Positions 55,261-63,726 of a stretch of DNA of 64,000 bases are shown piece by piece (position 1 is the stretch's first letter; every line of letters starts with the position of its first letter). A program made the translations under genes and the position numbers. The stretch covers positions 50,164 to 114,163 of the forward strand of contig NZ_JAAONZ010000019.1 of the NCBI RefSeq assembly GCF_011602365.1, read 5' to 3'. The stretch is from Pseudomaricurvus hydrocarbonicus (GTDB lineage: Bacteria > Pseudomonadota > Gammaproteobacteria > Pseudomonadales > Cellvibrionaceae). The notes under the pieces are model-generated. The model made no database searches, was not told the origin of the DNA, and saw only the letters and a list, made by a program, of their open reading frames with translations.

Positions 55261-55806
55261 ATGAAAACTTTCACCAGAAACCTTTTGACCATCGGCGTAC
55301 TGGCAGCCACGCTGCCCGCTGTGGCTCTCGCTCAAGACATGATTGGCCCCAAAGACGGAAGCCGCGAGTTTACGCTGTCAGGTACGGGCACCAGCGACAA
55401 GGATTTCGACAACAGCAGCATGGGCGTGTCAGTGGATTACGGCTGGTACACCTCATCGCACATGGTCTGGGGACTTCGTCAAAGCCTGAACTACGCGGAC
55501 ATCGAAGGTGAAAACGCCAGCGATGACTTTTGGAACGGCAGCACCCGCGGCTACCTGGATTACCACTTCCTCGATGGCGCCGCCAGGCCCTTTGTCGGTG
55601 CCAGTCTGGGGGGCATCTATGGTGATGGCGTTAAGGACAGCGGTTTTGCCGGTCTCGAATTTGGCCTCAAATACTATGCGCTGCCCAGCACGTTTATTCT
55701 GGCTCGAGCCGAGTATCAGTTCTTTTTCAGCAGCGGCAACGAAGCTGAAGACAATTTTGACGACGGCGCCTTTTCTTACGTTTTAGGCGTTGGCTATCAT
55801 TTTTAA
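55261..55806 (+). CDS. Small outer-membrane beta-barrel protein, paralog 2
   Basis: 181 aa, paralog of the protein at 52288. Signal peptide MKTFTRNLLTIGVLAATLPA...ALA, then REFTLSGTGTSDKDFDNSSM, the strand LDYHFLDGAARPFVGASLGG, IYGDGVKDSGFAGLEFGLKY and C-terminal FSYVLGVGYHF. Ribosome site AAGGAGACGCT. The shared block GTSDKDFDNSSMGVS is identical in both. Function unknown. Confidence 0.82.
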   Translation: MKTFTRNLLTIGVLAATLPAVALAQDMIGPKDGSREFTLSGTGTSDKDFDNSSMGVSVDYGWYTSSHMVWGLRQSLNYADIEGENASDDFWNGSTRGYLDYHFLDGAARPFVGASLGGIYGDGVKDSGFAGLEFGLKYYALPSTFILARAEYQFFFSSGNEAEDNFDDGAFSYVLGVGYHF

Positions 55807-56016
55807 CGACGAGCTGACAGCGCCTTAAATATCGAGAGGCTAACGTACAAATCAACTAACGACAGAACGGTTCAATAATGCGTAAACTCATAAAGGGTTA
55901 TTGAACCGTTAACGAGAAACTGTGGCACGGGTGATTTCGCAGAACTCGACAACATCGTTCTGTTAAAAACCTGTCGGTGTGTTAACCGGGTTGGCTTGTG
56001 TTAAACATTTTCTGTC

Positions 56017-56060
56017 AAAAAAAAAAGGCCGGCTACCCAAAAGGTAGCCGGCCAAACTTT
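56017..56060 (-). terminator. Strong terminator after the TonB-receptor gene
   Basis: Minus strand: GGCCGGCTACC-TTTTG-GGTAGCCGGCC (56053-56027) and a run of ten T. An 11-bp perfect stem, about 90 bp beyond the receptor stop; on the plus strand the A/T flanks make it usable for the OMP2 transcript too. Confidence 0.9.
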
Positions 56061-56142
56061 TTAAGAACAACTTAAATACGGGATAACGGTGACAGTGCCA
56101 CCGTTAACGACATCGGGTCGTCATTTCTAAAGCCGACAAGGC

Positions 56143-58407
56143 TTAAAAATTGTAGCGAAATGTGACGCCGTAACTGGTTGGCTGCTGCCGATAGACCACG
56201 CGCCCGGCAAAGCCACTGAACGCATAGGTTTCAGCTTCGTTACCTTCCAAGTTCTTACCCCACAGGGTCACAGCCCATTGATCGTCGGCATTGGTCAGTG
56301 AGAACTGGGCGTCCAGACTGCTGATGGGGCCGTAACCCGTATTGGGATCCCCCAGGGCCGCGTACTGTTCATCCACCCAACTGGCACTGGTCTGAACGCG
56401 GGCAATCAAATCACTCCCCACAAACCACTCATAGCCCACCATACCGTTGTAACTCCACTCTGGCGATTGCGCCAGCACCTGGCCTTCGCCGATGGAGTTG
56501 GAAATGTGATCCACCGTGTTCGGAGAATTGGGATCGTCGGAAATTCCGCGCATGTCGGCAGTGCTTGGCGCCTTGGTCACTTTGCTGTTGAGGTAAGCAA
56601 CGCCCAGACGTATTTCCAACCCTTCCGACGGCAGCCAATGCACATCCAACTCTGCCCCTTCGGTCTGCGACTCAGGGATACTGATCATGGTGGTGTCGTA
56701 AACATCGAGCCCCAGATAGGTACTGAAATCATCTTCCAGATAGGTAATCAGTGACTGGCGGTTTTTGTAGTCCAGAATAAACGCCGCACCATTAATCTGC
56801 AGGCTGTTGTCCAGCAGAGTCGCTTTAAAGCCCAACTCGTAACTGAGAACTTCTTCCGGATCAACATACGCCCAGGCCACACCCGGATCGGGATCCAATA
56901 CCGGCGCGCCATAGTAGAGACCACTCTTGTAGCTGGTGGCAACGTTTCCGTAAATTAACCAGTTGTCCGCCAGCGCCCAATCCAAACCGATTTTGCCGGT
57001 GAGGTCATCTTCTTTGTGGGTTTCATCAAAATCGATCAGCACATCGTAGAAACTGCCGTCGGCATCGGTATTCACGTCGGTGCCGTCAAACGAGCGCTCG
57101 TCCTGTGAGTAGCGCAAACCCACGGTCAACGACAGGGTATCCGTCAGGTCGGTTTCCGTGTGCAGGTAGGCCCCCAAAGAGTCAGTCACCTGCTCGTAAT
57201 CCGCTACCAGCAAATCCGTTCCCACATCGCCAAACGTTTCGTAAGCCACGAAGGAGTCGTCAAAAATGCCAAGGGCTTCCACCACTTCATGGGAATAATT
57301 AAAGCCCAGAATCCAGCTGAAAGCACCGCTGGTGTTGCCGGTGAAACGAAATTCCTGGGACATCTGCTCAATCTGGTTGTCCTGGAAAAAATCCGTAATG
57401 CGCTCACTGGTGCCGCCGTAGTTATCCACAACTTCCTGATCATAACTGTCCCAGGCGGTGATGGAGGTCAGGGTAAACGCCTCAAAATCGGTGGTCAGGT
57501 TCAGGGAAATACCGTGCCCTTCCTCATCCCGGCCCACATCCAGATTGCCGACTGTGACCTTGGCAGGGTCTTTCGGACTGTTCAGTTCTGGATAGCCCCA
57601 CAGCTCGTGCTGCTCTGCATCCGGAGACAAGGGGGTCGAAGTGTCGCGGGTATAATAGGCTTTTAACAACGCGGTGGTGTTATCGCCCAGATCAAAGTCC
57701 AGCAGGCCGCGAATCGCATGGCTGTCAGCTTTGCCATATTCGTTGCCGGTGTTGACATCCTTCTGCCAGCCCTCGCCCTGGTCCACATAATTCATCGCCA
57801 CACGACCGCGCACCCGCTCATTGAGTGCACCACTGACAGCACCGGTCATTTCCACGGTGTTCCAGCGACTGTAATCCGCCTCCACGTAAGCCTCAACGTC
57901 GTCAGTGGGCTTGTTGCTGATAAAGTTGATGGCGCCACCGGTGGTGTTCTTACCGTAGAGAGTGCCCTGAGGCCCTTTCAGCACTTCAACCCGCTCGATA
58001 TCAAACAGCTGACCATTCAGCAGCGCCGGTGCACTGGCAAACACTTCATCGGTGTAGATACCCACACCGCTGTTGTTGTTAGGGCTGAAATCATCAAGGC
58101 CGATACCGCGGATGGCAAAAATGGGGGTACCACCGGAAGTGGCGTTGGTCGTGGCCAATCCGGGAGTGTGCGCCCCCAGATCCACTGCACTCTCCATCTT
58201 CAGCTTTTTCAGATCTTCACCGCCAAAAGCGCTGGCGGAAACACCGATGTCATTGACACTTTGCGCGCGTTTCTGGGCGGTCACCACCACCTCTTCAATT
58301 TGCGCGGCCAGGGCCCCCGCAGAAGCCGCCATAGTGGCAACACTGATGGTGCTGGCCAACAGCTGTTTGCGAGCCTGTCGGCTCGGGGTCAAAAGAGTTT
58401 TGATCAT
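56143..58407 (-). CDS. TonB-dependent receptor
   Basis: Outer-membrane active transporter of 754 aa. Signal peptide (MIKTLLTPSRQARKQLLAST...ALAA), a TonB box-like EEVVVTAQKRAQSVNDI, plug domain (about 45-150) with NNNSGVGIYTDEVFASAPAL and GPQGTLYGKNTTGGAINFIS, and a 22-strand-type barrel ending GVTFRYNF. Typical of the large receptor families of marine gammaproteobacteria. Start ATG 58407 with GAGGAAAAG; an upstream ATG at 58434 is possible. Substrate unknown; two palindromic boxes upstream link it to the LuxR regulator of the amine cluster. Confidence 0.92.
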   Translation of the reverse strand: MIKTLLTPSRQARKQLLASTISVATMAASAGALAAQIEEVVVTAQKRAQSVNDIGVSASAFGGEDLKKLKMESAVDLGAHTPGLATTNATSGGTPIFAIRGIGLDDFSPNNNSGVGIYTDEVFASAPALLNGQLFDIERVEVLKGPQGTLYGKNTTGGAINFISNKPTDDVEAYVEADYSRWNTVEMTGAVSGALNERVRGRVAMNYVDQGEGWQKDVNTGNEYGKADSHAIRGLLDFDLGDNTTALLKAYYTRDTSTPLSPDAEQHELWGYPELNSPKDPAKVTVGNLDVGRDEEGHGISLNLTTDFEAFTLTSITAWDSYDQEVVDNYGGTSERITDFFQDNQIEQMSQEFRFTGNTSGAFSWILGFNYSHEVVEALGIFDDSFVAYETFGDVGTDLLVADYEQVTDSLGAYLHTETDLTDTLSLTVGLRYSQDERSFDGTDVNTDADGSFYDVLIDFDETHKEDDLTGKIGLDWALADNWLIYGNVATSYKSGLYYGAPVLDPDPGVAWAYVDPEEVLSYELGFKATLLDNSLQINGAAFILDYKNRQSLITYLEDDFSTYLGLDVYDTTMISIPESQTEGAELDVHWLPSEGLEIRLGVAYLNSKVTKAPSTADMRGISDDPNSPNTVDHISNSIGEGQVLAQSPEWSYNGMVGYEWFVGSDLIARVQTSASWVDEQYAALGDPNTGYGPISSLDAQFSLTNADDQWAVTLWGKNLEGNEAETYAFSGFAGRVVYRQQPTSYGVTFRYNF

Positions 58408-58510
58408 GGGCTTTTCCTCGGATTCATTTAGCACACTCCGGTTTTGACCGGATTCGGCACAGTCTTGAACATCTGAGGCTCAGGGTATGCTGCTGTTGCG
58501 AGGGGATTAA

Positions 58511-58557
58511 TAACCTATTAGGGTTAGGCGGCCAGCAACTACCCCCATAGGGGTAGT
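58511..58557. promoter_or_regulatory. Two palindromic boxes before the TonB receptor
   Basis: ACTACCCC-CATA-GGGGTAGT (58538-58557), a perfect 8-bp-arm palindrome; and TAACC-TATTAG-GGTTA (58511-58526). Centres are 29 bp apart. The first shares AGGGGTAGT with the aminotransferase box and CCATAGGG with the MFS box. Confidence 0.6.
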
Positions 58558-58744
58558 CAGGCAAAGGAAAAGGAGTAAAGCCCCACGAAAAAATGGCTCT
58601 TCATGAGGCGTTGAAGAAGGCCGTGCACCAGTTGGTAACACACGAGCGGTTAGCCCTGTTGGCTAAGCCGCAACATGCCACAACAGATAAACGGTCAAAG
58701 AGGTCGCCATAGCAGGTTATGGCCTAAGACCACGCACCCGAACA
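58558..58744. other. Region downstream of the HupE-like gene
   Basis: No gene. Inverted repeat GCCATA-N7-TATGGC (58705-58723) next to the HupE-like stop codon, without a T-run. Confidence 0.35.
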
Positions 58745-59827
58745 TTAATTCCAAAAACTGGCTACCCGTTCAAACACCCAGAAGGACGCCATGGAGCCCA
58801 CCACATAGGCCGGCAAGCGGTGCGCCCACACAGGAATGCTGACGGGCAAGCGCTGGATGACTTGCCAGACCACCAGCACGGCAGCAACGAACGCCAACTG
58901 CCCCACCTCAACCCCGAGGTTAAACACCACCAGTGCGGTCAAAATGGCGTTTTGAGGCAAGCCAATCTCCCCCAGGGCCGCCGCAAAACCCAAGCCGTGC
59001 AATAAGCCAAACGCAAAGGCGACGATCCAGGGGCTGCGCTCGGTCAAACCTGGATGCCCCTGTTGCCCGCGAATGATTTCTGTGGCGACAAAAACAATAC
59101 TCAAGGCAATACAGGCTTCAACCGGCGGCACCGGTATCACCACCAGTTCCAGGGCCGCCAGAATCAAGGTAATGCTGTGCGCCACCGTAAACGCGGTAAT
59201 GGTGGCAATCAACTTGCGGGTGCTGCGCACCAACAGCAACAACACAAACACAAACAGCAGGTGGTCGATGCCAAACACAATGTGCTCAACACCCAGCACA
59301 AAGTAGGTAACCACCGTTTCTGACCACCCGGGCTGCAGCGGAACTTGATAGCTTGGTGCCTCCGGGGAGAAACGATGAGACAAGGTCGCACCGTTTCGGT
59401 ATTCAATGCGCGCCAACACTTCGGTGGGCGTTTTTTCCAGCCCCTGGATCGTGATCGCCAGTCCTGCCAGCCCCTGTTCACGCCGGATCTTCCAGTCGCG
59501 CAGATTGGAACCGCTGACGTTGCGCTCAAAAGGCTGCGACAGCACTTCCACCTCGCTCCCAAAAAGCACATTCAAAGCCAGACGCTGGTTCTCGCCACGC
59601 CCGGGGACCCGCCAGTGGACATCAATGACCTGATTATCCTGTTCTATCAACTGCAAATAAGCCGGTCTTAACTCATCGGCAGAGGCCGCGCCGCCAAACA
59701 CACCGACACACATTACCCACACAGCAGCCCGACACAGTAACCACCAGGATTTGCCAACATACCGTGTATTTCCCTGGCGAGCGTGTGTATGACCATCACT
59801 GACCAAACGTGGACTCCAACAGCGCAT
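58745..59827 (-). CDS. HupE/UreJ-family membrane protein, 360 aa
   Basis: Signal/anchor segment (about 25-50) and an extracytoplasmic beta domain (RPAYLQLIEQDNQVIDVHWR, DWKIRREQGLAGLAI), then six membrane segments with the HupE/UreJ signature GVEHIVFGIDHLLFVFVLLL and FAFGLLHGLGFAAALGEIGL, where the histidines are proposed metal ligands. The family includes nickel/metal permeases, but this long form is of unknown substrate. Start ATG 59827 overlaps the parvulin-like gene's stop (TGATG). The pairing of these two genes is common in marine bacteria. Confidence 0.85.
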   Translation of the reverse strand: MRCWSPRLVSDGHTHARQGNTRYVGKSWWLLCRAAVWVMCVGVFGGAASADELRPAYLQLIEQDNQVIDVHWRVPGRGENQRLALNVLFGSEVEVLSQPFERNVSGSNLRDWKIRREQGLAGLAITIQGLEKTPTEVLARIEYRNGATLSHRFSPEAPSYQVPLQPGWSETVVTYFVLGVEHIVFGIDHLLFVFVLLLLVRSTRKLIATITAFTVAHSITLILAALELVVIPVPPVEACIALSIVFVATEIIRGQQGHPGLTERSPWIVAFAFGLLHGLGFAAALGEIGLPQNAILTALVVFNLGVEVGQLAFVAAVLVVWQVIQRLPVSIPVWAHRLPAYVVGSMASFWVFERVASFWN

Positions 59828-60657
59828 CAGCTTTCCGCCCCCGGCGGCCATTCAATAACCACCTTGTACTCTGCCAGCAGCCCCTGCCTTATTTTGCTTT
59901 TTATCTCATTGGTTGTGTCATAAGACCAGTCCCTTAGCACTTCGGCTCGAACGTCTTGCAGCGCTGGCACTTCGCCCTCGATACGCTCAGTCACTTTGAT
60001 AAAATGCATGCCCATCCCCGATCGGTAGGGCTCACTCCATTGATTCAACAACAAGCCATCGAGCTGTTCAGAAAAACCACGGCCAAAAAGGTTGTTCACC
60101 TGAAAATCCGGCGCCTGCTCAAATTGAGAGGCCAACATGGACGCATCACTGCTGACTGGCTGACGGTTGCTCAAGGCTTGCCGGACTTCAGAAATTCGCT
60201 GCTGCAATGCCTCACTGGAACGATCGGGGTTGATATAAATTTGCTCGAAACTGTAGCGACTGCTGCTGCGATACTTGTGCGCATGAGCCACAAAATACGC
60301 CTGCAATTCCTGTTCTTCCGGCTGCATGTCAGACGCCATAGAAACGGATAAAAACTCCATTTTTTGACGCAGACGTCGACGGATCAGGGTGTCGTCTTTA
60401 TCAATTCCCAACGCGACCGCCTGACGATAATAAATTTCTTCGAGGACAAAATCATCAACCAGCTTTTGCAGCTCTTCGTCACTGGGGGCGCGATTCCAGG
60501 TCCGCCGGAACTGGGCAATAAGGCTGTTAATGCGTCCCTCCTGCACCACAATGCGCTCACCGTCTGCCAGTGAATCCGGGTTAAGGTAGCCATAGCCAAC
60601 AAAAAAAACGGCTCCGATCAACAGGAAGTGCAATAGCGGTTCTTTAAGAATGTTCAT
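59827..60657 (-). CDS. Parvulin/SurA-like peptidyl-prolyl isomerase, 276 aa
   Basis: Membrane-anchored (segment about 10-25, LHFLLIGAVFFVGYGYL) periplasmic protein. A SurA-N-like helical domain (VDDFVLEEIYYRQAVALGI) precedes a degenerate parvulin-like region (YSFEQIYINPDRSSEALQQR, and FIKVTERIEGEVPALQDVRAEV near the end). Start ATG 60657, with 15 unsupported codons beyond. One-base overlap with the HupE-like gene suggests a chaperone that helps that membrane protein's outer domain fold. Isomerase activity is uncertain because the PPIase core is poorly conserved. Confidence 0.78.
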   Translation of the reverse strand: MNILKEPLLHFLLIGAVFFVGYGYLNPDSLADGERIVVQEGRINSLIAQFRRTWNRAPSDEELQKLVDDFVLEEIYYRQAVALGIDKDDTLIRRRLRQKMEFLSVSMASDMQPEEQELQAYFVAHAHKYRSSSRYSFEQIYINPDRSSEALQQRISEVRQALSNRQPVSSDASMLASQFEQAPDFQVNNLFGRGFSEQLDGLLLNQWSEPYRSGMGMHFIKVTERIEGEVPALQDVRAEVLRDWSYDTTNEIKSKIRQGLLAEYKVVIEWPPGAES

Positions 60658-60720
60658 AACTCTCACGACTCTCACGGCCTGACAAAAAAGTGAATCACGC
60701 AAACGGGCAAATCACCGCCC

Positions 60721-61311
60721 TCAGGGAATGACACAATTGCGGTACAACGGTTGCTCATCTTTACGCACCATTGCCGCATCACCCTGGCTCCAATAATCAA
60801 GTCCATCGCCCTGATAACGCTCGCCCGACGCCGAGGGCACCCGGGTTAATAGCGACACCGTTTGGGTTTGCCGGTCACTGAGCATCACCTGGTTTTGGTT
60901 TAATTCCAGGCGCTCATTATCGACCACATACTGCTTATAAAACACCAAAAAGTGATTCCCCCCATCGCATTCATATTCCATCACCGTTAGCTGATCATTG
61001 TCCAGGGCTGTAGCCGAATCTTTGCCCAAAGCTGTAGGCACCTTGGCGTCATCCAAACACAGCGGCCTGTCATACTCGGCGCAGGCTCTGTGAGTACAGG
61101 CCGCCAACGCTGCATCGGCAGAACGGCTGCAGGTATTACAGCCATCCGAGTAGCGCCGGCAACTGGAAGCAATCAGTGTTTTCCCGCTATGGGCATCGTA
61201 CGACCCTGCCCCTGAAGACGGTGCCGACGGCTCAGCGCCTGGCCCCTGCGCTCCAGAACAACCGCCCAGCAAAACCAACCCGCACAGGCACACGATCCAC
61301 AGCCCCTTCAT
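60721..61311 (-). CDS. Lipoprotein with MliC-like (lysozyme inhibitor) domain
   Basis: 196 aa. Signal peptide MKGLWIVCLCGLVLLGGCSG with lipobox LGGC. A serine/glycine linker, a Cys-rich stretch (SSCRRYSDGCNTCSRSADAALAACTHRACAEYDRPLC, three apparent pairs; read as separate motifs), and a C-terminal MliC-like domain: MEYECDGGNHFLVFYK, ..SASGERYQGDGLDYW, LYRNC. MliC/PliC proteins block C-type lysozymes; the extra Cys-rich part is not usual. Start ATG 61311 chosen as the lipoprotein start; the ORF begins 35 codons earlier. Follows (upstream of) the parvulin-like gene on the same strand, 63 bp away. Confidence 0.72.
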   Translation of the reverse strand: MKGLWIVCLCGLVLLGGCSGAQGPGAEPSAPSSGAGSYDAHSGKTLIASSCRRYSDGCNTCSRSADAALAACTHRACAEYDRPLCLDDAKVPTALGKDSATALDNDQLTVMEYECDGGNHFLVFYKQYVVDNERLELNQNQVMLSDRQTQTVSLLTRVPSASGERYQGDGLDYWSQGDAAMVRKDEQPLYRNCVIP

Positions 61312-61614
61312 CAGTTCTGCTTGTTTGACGATCACACACTGAACTCTCTCAATCGACCGCCGAAACCTTAACCCGTCCCAATCGCCCACGACGATCCGAC
61401 TCCATCCCGCTGACATGCATTGACTATGATTCTAGACGACTGTCGCGGTTAACCATGACAATCTTCGCCTGGGCGGGAAGTATTTCGCCGAGCACCCCGC
61501 TAAAGCTCCCGGTCATTAGACTGCCGTTAGACTACAGCCGTTAGACTACAGCCAGCCAAATTCACGCTATAATGTGCACTTTCTCTCTTCTATATTTGTT
61601 TCAGGAGTAACACT
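61312..61614. other. Divergent region between lipoprotein and hisA
   Basis: 303 bp. Contains a 14-bp direct repeat (61523-61550) and TATAAT at 61568-61573, the likely -10 for hisA, although no good -35 is at standard spacing. The mRNA would begin about 35 nt before the GTG start. Confidence 0.45.
61523..61550. repeat. 14-bp tandem repeat before hisA
   Basis: GCCGTTAGACTACA twice, perfectly, at 61523-61536 and 61537-61550, preceded by a partial copy and immediately upstream of the hisA -10 region. Confidence 0.9.
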
Positions 61615-62379
61615 GTGACCCTTTTTCGCCCATGTATCGATCTCCACCAGGGTCAAGTGAAACAAATTGTTGGCGGCAGCCTCAACGATGAAGGCGCGGA
61701 AACGAATTTCATCAGTTCCTATGACGCCGGCTACTACGCCGAACTCTATCGCCAATACAACCTGCAGGGCGGGCACGTGATTGCCCTCGGGCCCGGCAAC
61801 CGGGAACAAGCGCTTAAAGCCCTGTCTGCCTGGCCCCAGGGCCTGCAGTTTGGCGGCGGCGTGAACGCGGAAAATGCCGCTGAGTATCTCAATGCCGGCG
61901 CATCACACGTCATCGTCACCTCGTACCTGTTCGAAAATGATGAGTTTTCCTGGTCAAGACTGGAAAACGTCAAGGCCGAAACCGGCGTCGACAAACTGGT
62001 GCTGGACCTGAGCTGTCGGCGCACCAAAAAAGGCTGGAGTATTGCCACCAACCGCTGGCAAACCGTTACCAACACCGTCATTGATGCTCCAACCCTGGCG
62101 GAACTGAGCAAACATTGCGCAGAGTTTTTAATTCACGCAGCCGACGTCGAGGGCTTGCAGGGAGGCATTGATGAGGAGCTGGTACGCCTGCTGGGCAACA
62201 TCTGCCCCATCCCGGTCACCTACGCCGGCGGCGCCCGCTCACTGGACGATCTGGAGCTGGTGGACAACCTGTCGCAGAGTAAAGTCGATCTGACCATCGG
62301 CAGTGCACTGGATATTTTTGGCGGCCAGGGTGTCACCCTGGAAGCCTGCATCGAGTGGAATCAACGGAATTCACGCTAA
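61615..62379 (+). CDS. hisA: Phosphoribosylformimino-AICAR ribotide isomerase, eukaryotic-type HisA
   Basis: Isomerises ProFAR to PRFAR, the fourth step of histidine synthesis; TIM-barrel protein of 254 aa. The sequence follows the yeast HIS6 pattern and not that of ordinary bacterial HisA: FRPCIDLHQGQVKQIVGGSL at the N-terminus, ..TSYLFENDEFSWSRL, VLDLSCRRTKKGWSIATNRWQT, FLIHAADVEGLQGGIDEELV and VDLTIGSALDIFGG at the end. Catalytic acids are in CIDLH and LIHAADVEG. GTG start with AGGAG 7 nt upstream. It is alone, with no his operon around it. Confidence 0.88.
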   Translation: MTLFRPCIDLHQGQVKQIVGGSLNDEGAETNFISSYDAGYYAELYRQYNLQGGHVIALGPGNREQALKALSAWPQGLQFGGGVNAENAAEYLNAGASHVIVTSYLFENDEFSWSRLENVKAETGVDKLVLDLSCRRTKKGWSIATNRWQTVTNTVIDAPTLAELSKHCAEFLIHAADVEGLQGGIDEELVRLLGNICPIPVTYAGGARSLDDLELVDNLSQSKVDLTIGSALDIFGGQGVTLEACIEWNQRNSR

Positions 62380-62583
62380 CGTCAGCCCGCCCCCAAGCGC
62401 CATCACGTCACTGCCACACCAGGGGGCATGGCCATGCCTGGCAGCCAGCTGGCTTAAGAGGCCCTGCAACCGGAGGTAGCTCCTTTAACAAGGCGGCTGC
62501 CTGTCGCAGAGCCCTGCAACATATGCTCATGCGGGAAGAGCGTCCCCGGCGGCCTTACACTCAATTCGCCTGAGCAGAAAAAC
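62380..62583. other. hisA-LysR gap
   Basis: 204 bp between convergent genes; one weak stem GGAG-GTAG-CTCC (62470-62481). No gene, no clear terminator. Confidence 0.35.
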
Positions 62584-63546
62584 TCAGGCAGGCTGCGCCT
62601 TGCTCTGCAGCCGCTGGGCCACAAAATAGTCCACAACCTCCACTAACGTTTGTCGCAAAAATTGATGGGCTGCTGAATTTTTAACCCGTACATGTTGTGC
62701 CAGCACGTATTGCACCTTGAGCTTTTCACCGTCCGGCAAGGGCAAACTGACAATGCCACTGCTGAGTGTGGAATCTTCCACAAACACCGGTGGCCCCGGC
62801 ATCAGATAATCGGTGCGTTTGAGCACCTGCAGCGCGGTAAACAGGTGCCCGGTTTCAAAGTGCGGAGGCACCACGGCTTCATGGCGGATAAAGGCGCTGT
62901 CACCTCGGGCGACAAACAGAGCCTCTTTCAGGTCGGGGATGAACAGCTGCATATGCGGGTAGTCGGACACCATGTCCCAAGTGAGCTCTTTGCCTTCCAG
63001 CGGGTGCCCCTGGCGGGCAAACAACACCGGTGAGGCGTGCCCCAGAGACGTCAGCTCCACTTCCGGCGGGTAAATATGCTGCTCAACCTGAATGGCAAAA
63101 TCCAGTTCGCCGCTGGCCAGCAATTCCAATTGGTGCTCCGCTCGACTGACAGACTTCAGGCGCATCCCCGGCGCTGTCTTCGCGAGCCTAGCCATCAGTT
63201 CCGGCAGCAGCCAAAAGCCAATAAACTCCGGCACTATCAAGGCAAATTCGCCCTCGTAGCTCAGCGGGTCAAAATCCGAAGGCTGGATCAGCTGTTGCAG
63301 CTCCCCCAAAAGATTAGGCAAATGCGCCGCCACGTCGAGTGCCCTGGGGGTCGGCACCATGCCCGCAGCGCTGCGGGTGAACAGACGATCATCAAACAAC
63401 TCCCGCAATCGCCCCAGAGACTTACTCATGGCCGATTGAGTCAGAAACAGGCGCTCCGCCGCCCGCGACACATTGCGCTCTTCCAGCAACGCCTGAAACG
63501 TCACCAGTAAGTTCAGATCAATACGATCCAACTGCCGAATGTCCAT
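62584..63546 (-). CDS. LysR-type transcriptional regulator
   Basis: 320 aa. N-terminal winged helix-turn-helix (LDRIDLNLLVTFQALLEERN, VSRAAERLFLTQSAMSKSLG, RLRELFDDRLFTRSAAGM), then a periplasmic-binding-protein-like ligand domain (about 95-305). ATG 63546 preferred over a GTG one codon earlier. Regulated genes are not evident: the upstream neighbour is a 33-aa membrane peptide. An inverted repeat over its promoter suggests autoregulation. Confidence 0.92.
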   Translation of the reverse strand: MDIRQLDRIDLNLLVTFQALLEERNVSRAAERLFLTQSAMSKSLGRLRELFDDRLFTRSAAGMVPTPRALDVAAHLPNLLGELQQLIQPSDFDPLSYEGEFALIVPEFIGFWLLPELMARLAKTAPGMRLKSVSRAEHQLELLASGELDFAIQVEQHIYPPEVELTSLGHASPVLFARQGHPLEGKELTWDMVSDYPHMQLFIPDLKEALFVARGDSAFIRHEAVVPPHFETGHLFTALQVLKRTDYLMPGPPVFVEDSTLSSGIVSLPLPDGEKLKVQYVLAQHVRVKNSAAHQFLRQTLVEVVDYFVAQRLQSKAQPA

Positions 63547-63559
63547 CACTGCCCCGTCT

Positions 63560-63576
63560 TATGAATAGAATTCATA
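63560..63576. promoter_or_regulatory. Inverted repeat upstream of the LysR-type gene
   Basis: TATGAAT-AGA-ATTCATA, 7-bp arms, of the T-N11-A kind bound by LysR proteins, 14 bp before the start codon. Confidence 0.5.
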
Positions 63577-63726
63577 GTATAGTTGAAAACAAGCAATTTG
63601 AAGAATAGTGGATGGAATTTTATACTGCTTAGCAAGTCATCAGGAAGCCGGATTGAACGCTTCCAAGACTCGGCCCCAAACGATTGCGGGGCAGCAAACA
63701 CTTTCCACAACAGTGAGGTTTTAGCC

